A DNA stretch of 64,000 nucleotides, from assembly GCA_023079485.1 (NCBI GenBank), contig CM041097.1:17193658-17257657 (forward strand), written 5' to 3'. Of the stretch, positions 42,771 to 64,000 are shown one piece after another. The stretch's first letter is position 1, and the number at the start of each line of letters is the position of its first letter. The DNA is from Archilochus colubris. Lineage: Eukaryota; Chordata; Aves; Apodiformes; Trochilidae. The notes under the pieces are model-generated. The model saw only the letters and a list, made by a program, of their open reading frames with translations, did no database searches and had not been told where the DNA came from. The position numbers and the translations under genes are program-made.

Positions 42771-42940
42771 TGTGCAACAAGCTCGCCAAAGTTTTCATCA
42801 GGGCAGTATTTTCGAGGACGGCCTCGTTGAATATGACGGCCACGTTTAAACTCTTCATCATCAACAGTCCAAAAGGACCCAAACTCATCCTCTACTCTGA
42901 TAAAGCACTTATGCAGTGAGAGGTTGGTGCGAATGGCACC
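42771..42940 (-). CDS. FOXP1: FOXP1 alternative exon, FOXP1-ES type (human 18b / mouse 16b equivalent)
   Basis: The exon is 170 nt, 56 codons plus two bases, and replaces the canonical recognition-helix exon. The peptide begins [20 protein letters not shown], continues through WTVDDEEFKRGRH, and ends RGRPRKYCPDENFGELVA plus a split His codon. It keeps LSLHKCF but changes the DNA-reading residues: Asn to Gly and His to Thr in the recognition helix. It is 16 residues longer than the canonical version. The acceptor is gtcccag and the donor is CACA/gtaagag. It starts in phase 0 and ends in phase 2, exactly like the canonical exon. In mammals this exon defines the FOXP1-ES isoform of pluripotent cells, which has altered DNA-binding preference. 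That it is used in this species is inferred from intact splice sites, open frame and sequence match; there is no transcript evidence here. Confidence 0.9.
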
Positions 42941-48048
<5,108 letters not shown>

Positions 48049-48150
48049 CTTCCACGTCGCCGCGTTGCGTCGGAAGTAAGCGAACATTCGCGTGAACCAG
48101 TTGTAGATTTCATTTAGTGTTAGCTGTTTTTCTGGAGATTCAAGGATGGC
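48049..48150 (-). CDS. FOXP1: FOXP1 exon: forkhead domain, helix 2 and hinge
   Basis: The exon is 102 nt, 34 codons, phase 0 at both ends, about residues 477-510. The peptide begins [19 protein letters not shown] and ends [13 protein letters not shown]. It covers helix 2 and the hinge before the recognition helix. The alanine in RRNAATWK replaces the proline of most forkheads and is the residue linked to domain-swapped dimers in the FOXP subfamily. The acceptor is ccacaag, a less common AAG form, and the donor is GAAG/gtaagcc. The phase-0 end lets either of two alternative downstream exons be joined. Confidence 0.95.
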
Positions 48151-49222
<1,072 letters not shown>

Positions 49223-50193
49223 TTACAAAGGGTTGCTGGCTAATTAAAGGTTGCCGAGAAAATTCAATGATGGGAGCTTCCCCAGTTCCATGTGTGCCCT
49301 TGCTCAGGCACAAAGTGCTGTTGTAACATCTCCATTAGGAACCAATAAAGGGAAATAAATATATACATCTCCAGATAGATTAAAAAAAATAAACCAAAAC
49401 AGAATAAGTACCCTGCTGCCAGAACTAAAAATTAGTGGATTCTTCTCTAAACCTTAAAACAAGATCTCAGAGAGCACAGAATCATTTTAATATTTTATTT
49501 TAGTTCCATTGTTTCATAATCTGAAGCCTGCACGTCTCTTATTTCTATGCTATCATTATGCATGGCTTCTAATCAATCTTCTTGGATATTTCATTGAAGG
49601 CATCATCAGGCTTAAAATAAAAAGCAAGACTTTCCTGGGGATGTACTAGGGAGAAATGCAATCTCTCTCCTCAGCATTTGGGCTTTTTTTTTTCCCCTTC
49701 CCTCTGTTCATCCATTTTAAAAGCAAAGCCCAGAGTAGGTTAACACTGGAATAATTTAATTAATCACACTGCACAAAACAGTGCAAGCATTCAGCCCAAC
49801 AGAAATGGTACCACTCTTTTTTTTGCCTCTTAGGACAGAAAGCATCAGCATTACCTGCCCAAAGCCCAGCCCTGGATGAATGGCAGCTTGCCACAGAAGG
49901 CTGTAAAACACAACTGCTTATGGGATTGTCTCTCAAACCCAGCCCCAACTCAAGTGTTTTTGATACACAACCCTATTTATATAACTAGCATCCACATTCC
50001 TCCTCCCCTACCCTTTCTTTTTGCCCTACAACGCTCTTTGAAAGACGCTCCATCTCAATAGGTCACTCCTGCTAAAGTATTTTAAACAAACAATCCAGTC
50101 CCTGAACTACAACATCAGAAAAGATGACAGAGGAAAGGCCTCTTTGACTACTTCCACATTTCCTTCCCTCAGGCACTTTTGTGAATAATATTG

Positions 50194-50261
50194 GTGAAAT
50201 CCTGACCCCATTGAAGTCGGTAGCTAAATTCCTACTGAATTTAACAGGGCCAGAATTTTAC
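50194..50261. repeat. Ancient palindromic (MITE-like) repeat
   Basis: The left arm starts GTGAAATCCTGACCCCATTG, and the reverse complement of the right arm starts GTAAAATTCTGGCCC; the two align over about 30 bases with scattered mismatches. The consensus resembles a short hairpin repeat common in turtle, crocodile and bird genomes, in which a 'gaaatcctggccccattgaag'-type arm is inverted. It is a fossil copy without coding capacity. Confidence 0.55.
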
Positions 50262-51539
50262 AACTTTTGCTCGTGATTAAAATTCCTTTTTGCTGGACGT
50301 TAAACCTTTGCAGAGGAAGGCAAGGCACACGACTCAGCTGTGCCCCCAGACATCTCATATTTATCCATAAGGCACTGCATTAATTTTCCTTGTATGAAAG
50401 GAACCAGGTAAGGAAGTGCCTATCAGCATCCCTCCTACGAGTCAACAGCAACAAGTAACATTTCTTTCTAACAAGAAAAGGATTTAACTAAAACCAAGGT
50501 ATGGAAAACAAAGGGCTCTAACATTAAAGAAAGGATATCAGTGCAAAAAGCCCATCACTCACAGAAAGGGTGCAGAGGAGTGACAGATAAAATCAGACTT
50601 CTTTTCTATCCCGATGGTGAGACAGAACAAGACAAGGTTAAACACAGCCCTAAACTCCTGACACAGCCCAGGGCTGCTGGGCTGTGATGGGGCCCTGGCA
50701 GCTCAAGGACTGCTGGAAGGGAAGGAGCTGGTCTGCAAACACCCATCTTTTTTTTGCAGAGGCTCCCAAACCATGTCCCACCATCCAGTAACACTCAGCA
50801 GTGAGGCAAGAGAGTGGGAATCCAGGGAGGAGCAGGGAAAGGCAGTGAAATACAGGTAATGATTTCCCAGAGAGTCCTGTGTTGGTGTGATCTGCTACAA
50901 GCAAGCTGGAGGTGAGCACATCAGTCCAGTACCCCAAGGAGACTGGCACTGCCACCATGTGCCACCCACAAGAGCCTGTTTGTTTGCTGCCGTGATTTAA
51001 GGACACTGATTAGGGCCATGTCTATAGTAATGTCTCCCTGTTATCCATCTATTACATATGATAAAAGGACCAGAGACAATAATAATAGTACAACTGACAG
51101 GTCTCACCATGAAGTTAAATCTACTGTATTTTATCTCGCTTTCTAAATGGACATTTTAACAGCCCAATAACTACGAGCAAATCTGCATCAATTTTAAGTG
51201 CCCGTCTCTAGCGCAGGCTCGGCAGCCGGGCCCCTCCTGTTGGAAAGATCACTGCTCGTGCTTCATCATTACGGCTCCAACTACTCCATTTCAAAAGGGT
51301 CCCTTTTCCTTTTTCAGTGTGTAAAAACTTAACATTTAATCTGTTTCTACCAGGGAACAGCAAGAAAGGATCCGCAGAGGTCAGCGTTCCCTGCTTCAAG
51401 AATCTGAATCGAATTAAATTCCTCTTGGCTGTTCGGTGTAGGTAGCAACTAGGAATAAACACAGAAGAGGATGAGCAAAGGTGGGGAGGGGGGGGCTTTA
51501 ACAGGCTTGACAAATGACACTGTGATTCACACCCACTGC

Positions 51540-51990
51540 TGGGCTGCCACTAATAAGCTACAGAGGAAGCAGCCAATCTCAGCTAATTACCAGATAAAAT
51601 TGTATTGTAAGGACTCTAATTAGGAGATGCTTATGGAGGTGATCTAATGATTAAACGCCGCATCTGAGTGACCCCACCATCAATGTGCAGTGGTGCAAGA
51701 TGTCACCGGAATATTTTGTAGAAACAGTAATTTTATTTCAAGGAGGGGAGGCAGTAATATTTGTAATAATGGCTATGAGGTAAACTAATTAAAAGACAGT
51801 TCCTAAAGGAAGACTGTGGCTTTGAGCAGCTGTGGCCGTTCCAAAACAAAGTGCCAAATCTCAACAGAGGAGCTGCAGTCAAGTGGAAAATTTCTGCCTG
51901 ACCTCTGCTCTTGCTATTAATTTGCAGGAAAACTAATGACACATATACATATTCCCACAAAATTGTTCTAATTGCTAATTTGCCAAAGGA
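51540..51990. promoter_or_regulatory. Candidate intronic conserved noncoding element / enhancer
   Basis: The block has several homeodomain-type cores close together: GCTAATTACC, CTAATTAGG, CTAATGATTAA and ACTAATTAAAA, with no simple-repeat character and mixed base composition. This pattern resembles deeply conserved developmental enhancers. Conservation cannot be tested here. Confidence 0.35.
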
Positions 51991-52856
51991 GCCCAGTTTC
52001 CAAATTAAACATGACTGCAGTCTGTGAGGAAAGAGAGAACAAAAAGCTGGAACGCAGCGAGCCTGCTGCCTTTCACCTCCGACGACCATTTGTGAGCCTG
52101 AACCAACAAGTTAATGAAACACGACCTCGTCGAGTGCTAGTGAAGTTTTTCCTTTTTCCGTGTTTTATTTGATGACACTCTCCTCTTCCAGCCCAGGTCC
52201 AATCCCTGACGGTGCTGTTAACAAAACACGAGCCAGGGGAAGGGAGGAGAGAGCTGTGCTCCCTCCACAGAGCTTCCCCGCCGCTTTCTTTGTTGTATCT
52301 ATAAGGTGAAGGCTGAAAAATCGGTTGTGAATTAGAGCAGAATTAACAAATTATGAATGGTGTTGGTTTTGTTGCCATCTTGAATTATTAATCCGAATGG
52401 TAAACTATTAAATCTTAATACTGGCATCAATTACAACGGTGCAAGCAGCCCTGGGTGATTGTGAAGGGCAAAGAGCAGGGAGGGGACTGGGCTGGGAGGG
52501 TTTCTTTTCCTGATGGAAACTTGACACGGTTTCTCCCTGTTTGCATTTTCTATTTAAAAAAGAGTTACTATGATTAGAAAAGTTTTCTCCTTGGTATTTT
52601 GCAAACAGCCTCTTTCCCACATACTGTAATTTCTGGATGAGGTATCAGTGCTGTCAGAGTGCCCACATCACCCAGGTAGTGCTTTCAGGAGCAAGAACTC
52701 TTGTGCTGCACTAAGGAGCAACACGAGGCACTCACCAAGCACTGGAGAGCACAGCCCTTGCACCAAAGAGTTAAAGGGTTTTGTAAGGTTTGTACTGGGA
52801 TGGAGGAATGGGAGGGAGGTCTCTTCCAGCCTTAAAAAAAAACAAAAAAGCCCCAA

Positions 52857-52888
52857 GCCAAACAAAACAAAACAAAACAAAAAAAACT
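52857..52888. repeat. (CAAAA)n tract
   Basis: CAAAA units occur within a longer A-rich region (about 52835-52935). Confidence 0.85.
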
Positions 52889-55800
52889 CCACCAAAAACA
52901 AGAAGGAAAAAGATAAGCAACAAAAAAACCCCCACCAAACACTGCAAGGTTTCAGTCCTAAATTTCTGCAAATCCAATCACTGAACCTTGTTGGGTGCTT
53001 TGTGTTTGTATTTTGAGAAGAGTTCTTCATCCTGTTTTAACTTAATCATAAATGCCATAATTGCTTCAGTGTTCAATATCCTGCTTAGGATTTTACTATT
53101 AACCTTCCCTTTCAAGAAACAGTTATGTCTTCCTATTAAAGGTGAAGACCGGGTAATTTTTCTTTTTTTTTTTTTTTTTCCTTTAGATATAAACAAGGCA
53201 GAGAGGTTACCCTCTCCTTCACTCCATAAAATATAATTCCAGGAAGTGGCTCTCCCACTAGGGCTAAGTCTGATTGCTTTCTGTGTAAACACTTTACATG
53301 ACAATAGCTGCTGCACATTAAAAAAGCCCCCAAAACTCCTCTAAATGAAAAAAAAAAAATATAAATAAGTATATATCTATTCCTAAGTGTCATGGTGAGA
53401 GGCCTTACCCACTGCTGCAGGGCAGTGGCTCCTGATGGATGCTGCCACTCTGGTCCCAACAGGAGCTAAGGATTTATCTGCAAAGAGTTTCTGGGACTGA
53501 AACAAAGGAGCAGCAACTCCTTTTCTTGACACTGAGGGAGGGAGAGCAAGCTAATGGTGGGCCTAAAACTTGGTTAAATGCTGTGTCTTCCTCTCTCATT
53601 TCAGCCTGGACACATGAGTGTATTAGATGCAGAGCCTGGCAGGCAGCAATCACTTAGCAGGTGTTGTTATTGGCAGGAATACTGAGGAAACTGAAGCCGA
53701 GGAGTGAGACTTAATGAAAACCAGTATATAAAAACAGCTTTTGTTGTGCTTGTGAATCTCTCTTTATTGCTGCATATCGTTATTTTTTCTAACTATAAAG
53801 TATGGCTACAGCAGCTAAAATGCTCAGTCATTACCTCAACAGTTAAAAGACTTTTTTTTTTTTTAATGCTTTGTTATTACAGTTGCTAAAAACAGTATTT
53901 CATAACAATCCTAACTGCTATGGTTAGGGTAAAAAAAATACATTAAAGAAGGGACATCTAACAGTGCATTTTATTTAAAGTGCCAAAAGTTTTTTTAAAA
54001 GTTTTCTGTCTATTTTTAAAAGATGGATATAACACCTAGTGTGCAGAATTACTTGTTGGTTGATGCTTTTTCCTTCTCCTTCCCTTCCTATGAACTTCAG
54101 TATTAGTTAATCCCCCGAAAGAAAATAGATTTCCACTTCAGCCTCTCATATTGATCACTAACACCAATGAAAACAGCACATAGGGGATGGTATCTTAATA
54201 GCAAAGCCAGAATTGTAACTCTTGAGTAATTGTTGTTCTGCCTTTTGTGTTGTGGTTGTTCTTTTTCTTTTTTATCTTGAAAAAAACATCATCTCACAAA
54301 ATACATCACAGTGTATTCCTTCACAGCCAGCTTTGTTCTCACTTCATTCTGGCATTTTAGTCTCACTAACACATGTAGCAGCAAGAGGAACAACTTTATA
54401 TGCTCTACATGCTAAGTTGTGAGATACATCCATCCATTATCTTTAAGGTGCTGCATCATTAGGCATTATAAAGTTGGACATTTCTAAAGAAGCCCTGCCC
54501 CAGCTCCTGGTATGGTCTCCTTCCCCAGCTTGCCCATCAGAAAGCTCTTTTTCATGCAAGTATCTACCTACCTGCCAAAAATTTAGGCCACACATCACTA
54601 CCCTACGTAAGAAAATGCTTAAATCTCACCAGCTTTCAAAGAACTAAAGATGCCTTGGGGGACTGGTGTAGAGAAACACAAGGGCCACTCCACTGCCCTT
54701 CCCAAGGTCACATTTACTGCAGGGAGCTAAAGCCACCTGAAGGTGGGAATGTGATGGATGGACGTGGATAGACTGGATAAGCAACCCTTGACCAAGGATG
54801 GGTGAGTTTGGGATCAATGCTCAACCACCAAGAACCTGGCTTTGGCCTAATTGGACCAAACTCTCCCAAAAAGCAAACATGGTACCAATGGTCAGTGTGG
54901 ATCACAAGTGGCACATGGTCAACAGTCACCAATTTTATCCACCAGCAGTGAGATCGTTTAAAAACAAGAATTAAGATCCTTTCAGCAGAATAAAAACGTT
55001 TCCTCTGTGATGAAAAGGCTGAAATTTTAAATCCCAATTCACTGTTCTGTTTGGATTTGCAGGCATTCTCTCCTTTAAAATCACCAATGCACCGTAAAAT
55101 ATTAATTCTATCATACACCTTGCATTAGTTATGTTGGGAAAAAAAAAAATTAATTACTGCATGTTAAGAATACTTTGCACTGCAATAATGGTCATCAGAT
55201 CTTTTTACCAAAGTCTTATCCCACTGAGTTAAAAGGACTAGGGTCTAGCACAGTCTATGCAATGCCTGTGTATTTTTTTCACTAGGAAAGCACAATTTAT
55301 GCAAAACACTATACTTCTACATTTTATAATTAATTTTCAAATGCTTCACCTATACATATTTTAATAATTTCTGATTTATCAGATGGTATCTATAATAATT
55401 TTTTCTATATTTCAATAAATGAAAAGAAGGCAGTTTCAATCCAACAACAGAGTGCCATACAATATATGCCTGTCAGGCACCAATTTTTACTTCTAACATG
55501 TAAGTTAAAGGATAAGGAATTTATAATGCTGCCTGTGAACGAAACCACTTTTCATACACAAATGTGATCTTTTTTTTTCCAAAGGGTAATACAACAGTAC
55601 ATTTACATAAACTAATCCAAACAATCTATGTATTTGACAATGGCAAACCTCACACAGACTGCCTATTGTTGGTTTACATCTTGGAGTTCTTTATGTTGGC
55701 TTGTAACACTGCTCTAGCTGTCAAAGGTTTGACTTGGACTCTAAATAAATGGTTATAGAAGTGCTGTGCAGCGATATTGGACTTCTTTGCAAAAGAAAAC

Positions 55801-57756
55801 CTGCTGTGTATGAATTCAAAAGCTATTAATTTTTCAGTCAAAAATATTCATGCCTATTTCTTTTAATAAAGAAACACTGTGCTGAGCAACTGAGAGATAA
55901 TGTTGACTAGTGGTACAGAATTTTCAATAGAGCAGTTAAAAATAAATTTAGTAGGAGGTCCCCAACAAAGCTATAATTTTCCAGAATGTAAAACATTTTT
56001 AATACTAATCAAGACAGCCCTTTTCCCCTTGCCTTCACTTTTTTTTCCTATTTTTTTTTTTACCCCTCCACTGTTTTACCCCGTTTATTACCCATTAACA
56101 CTAATCTTCCTGGTGACACCTCCTGGTATCTCCCCAGCCTACAACATCCCACCAAAGCCACCTGCCCTCCGTGGCTCAGCATTGATCACGAGCTGCCTTG
56201 CCTAACTCTGCTCTCCTTATGATTTCCTCCCTTTAGTTTTTAATCCTTCCTCCTGAGGGGCACTGCTGTTATGAAAGGCCTCAAGGCAGAGTGCTTTGAG
56301 ACTCCCAGATTATTCCGCTGTTTTAATTTTTAATCCAGTAAGAGCTATAGAAACCAAGCCTCCCCCCCATTCTGTTTGGTCTACATGGCTTTGCCAACAA
56401 TGCGCCAAAGTGTTTGCATTCAGGCTGAGATGGATGGGAGAAACTAGAAGAATGCTATTTTTATAGACACTGTAAGCACTTTCTACTCTACATGGCTGGT
56501 ATCCACTGGTATCAAGCAATTTTCAGCATCTCAACAGCTTAAATGGAAGAGTTCATACCTACCACTCAACTCTCTCCAAGAAGGCACCAGAAATTTCCCG
56601 TTGACTTTGACATCTGCTCCAGCATCCCTGAATAGCTTGCAATTTTCTGTCTAGTAGCCTCCCTATACACTTCTGCAGCCATTTGTTTCCAACTACATGG
56701 AAACTGAGAAATCCTTTTCTAGTAAAAATGGGCGCGTGAAGTGTTTAATGATTTTATGTTCTCTATCTCTGTAATGTGTTCTGTTTCAGACATTAATTTT
56801 GTCTACCAACTGCATCTTGGCAGGCTACCATATTTGCTGGGTTAATAGTCTGACTCCTTTTTATTTCTATCACCATAAATCACACATATATGGGTGTGTG
56901 TTTGCTTTATTTATAGAAAAAAAATCAGTCAAAACAGATAAACCAATACTTTGTCATTATGCTGCATCATTGCATATTGATTAAAATTGCTGGTACTAAC
57001 TATAGATTGTCAACGCTCAATTAATTTTCACACAATGACTCAAAGCAAAATCAAATAAAGCCAGTGTACCTTTAAATCTTACAAATCTTAAAATCAAGAA
57101 GCAAAGCACTCTCTCCATTTTGAATAATCATTGGAAGCACTGAGGAACATTTTCAGTGTTAAGAGGCTGGGAAAAAACAATGGCCCAGAGCCACTTTGGT
57201 CAGGGAACGAGATGGTGGATCTGCCAGGGTTTGGGAGTACCCAGGAGTTTTCTTGGGCTGCAAAGCTGCTTGCTTCCCCCAAGCCCCTTTTTCCAAAGAG
57301 CAATCTGGGGCAGAAAAGGTTTCCCTTCTCAGTTTCAACAGTGTAAAACCTGATACCAAGTAACCGCGATTATCATCAAAACATGCAGCTTGACTCTTCT
57401 ACTGTAAATGTCCGTCAGACTGGGAGAAAGCAAAATAAATATACGAAATATAATTTAATTACATCTCCTTCCTAACACTTCCTAAGGTTTCACACAAGTC
57501 AGACTGATGCAAAGCGACTTCCAGGCTAGTACCTGAGGCCAGAAAAAGGCCAATACATCAGCTTTAGAGCAAAACTTCTTTCAAACCTCCTCAAGAGATG
57601 GGGAAGATGAAACCTGGGTGCTTGGGGTGGTGCCTCTTGCAAAGCAGCACCTTGCATTTCTGCCACCAGTGCTGAAGCAGGCCATGAGAGAGGAAAAGCA
57701 GGAAAGAGAGGTTTCTTGTGAGGTTTTTTTTGCTCGTGGCACAGTTGGGTACTTAC

Positions 57757-57840
57757 GGGCTGAGGGGTGGCTTTTGGTTCAGTTGACTTCACGTGCAGGT
57801 GTGTCATCATGGCTTGCAGGCGCTCTTTATCTTTTGCAAG
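57757..57840 (-). CDS. FOXP1: FOXP1 exon: second half of leucine zipper
   Basis: The exon is 84 nt, 28 codons, phase 0 at both ends, about residues 355-382. The peptide begins [18 protein letters not shown] and continues [10 protein letters not shown]. The leucines and methionines continue the heptad pattern of the zipper begun on the upstream exon, so the coiled coil is split across a 5.9-kb intron. The last proline joins LNLV of the next exon to form PLNLV, the CtBP corepressor-binding motif known in FOXP1 and FOXP2. The acceptor is ctttcag before CTTGCA and the donor is GCCC/gtaagta. The human exon has alanine where this one has threonine in PKATPQP, a minor substitution judged from memory of the family. 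Confidence 0.95.

Positions 57841-64000
<6,160 letters not shown>

Noticed and set aside
52790..52835. Possible CR1 LINE 3' end (GGTCTCTTCCAGCC before an A-rich tract)
   Set aside because: Only about 15 bases resemble the CR1 tail, and the terminal 8-bp repeats typical of CR1 are missing. Not enough to call.
54714..55118. 134-codon open frame on the minus strand in the large intron
   Set aside because: It does not match any FOXP1 residues, is not flanked by a fitting acceptor and donor in phase, and would add a segment unknown in FOXP1.

Overview
The window is vertebrate nuclear DNA, most likely from a bird. It holds the 3' half of one gene on the minus strand: the forkhead transcription factor FOXP1. 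Nine constitutive coding exons and one alternative exon, all with matching GT/AG splice sites and reading phases, run from 63805 down to the stop codon at 31421. They encode about the last 352 residues of a roughly 677-residue protein: the end of the C2H2 zinc finger, the leucine zipper, the CtBP-binding motif, the whole forkhead DNA-binding domain and the acidic C-terminal tail. The 5' exons (poly-Q region, start codon, first part of the zinc finger) lie beyond position 64000. The avian or other sauropsid origin is inferred from the compact introns, the low density of interspersed repeats and several substitutions relative to the mammalian protein as I remember it. The species cannot be fixed from this sequence.

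Layout by decreasing coordinate (5' to 3' of the gene): zinc-finger/zipper exon (63718-63805), zipper exon (57757-57840), linker exon (48994-49195), a 103-nt intron, forkhead exon 1 (48811-48890), forkhead exon 2 (48049-48150), the canonical forkhead exon 3 (43320-43441), its alternative version (42771-42940), then exons at 41130-41199, 37414-37580 and the terminal coding exon at 31421-31565. A 3' UTR of about 4.9 kb follows, ending near 26.5 kb. It carries paired seed matches for miR-9, miR-34 and miR-181, one for miR-19, and two candidate distal poly(A) signals.

The most notable item is the alternative exon at 42771-42940. It matches the mammalian FOXP1-ES exon (human 18b, mouse 16b), an embryonic-stem-cell splice form that rewrites the DNA-recognition helix. 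It fits the same splice phases as the canonical exon, 379 nt downstream of it. Including both exons or skipping both creates an immediate stop codon, so the two must be used one at a time. YGCY clusters and an RBFOX-type TGCATG lie next to it.

Positions 1 to about 26,500 are downstream of FOXP1. I find no convincing gene there. It holds simple repeats, an old MIR-like SINE, a tandem duplication and several AT-rich stretches with homeodomain-type motifs that look like candidate conserved noncoding elements. This fits a regulatory gene desert flanking a developmental gene. All the short open frames in this part, and most in the introns, look like chance.
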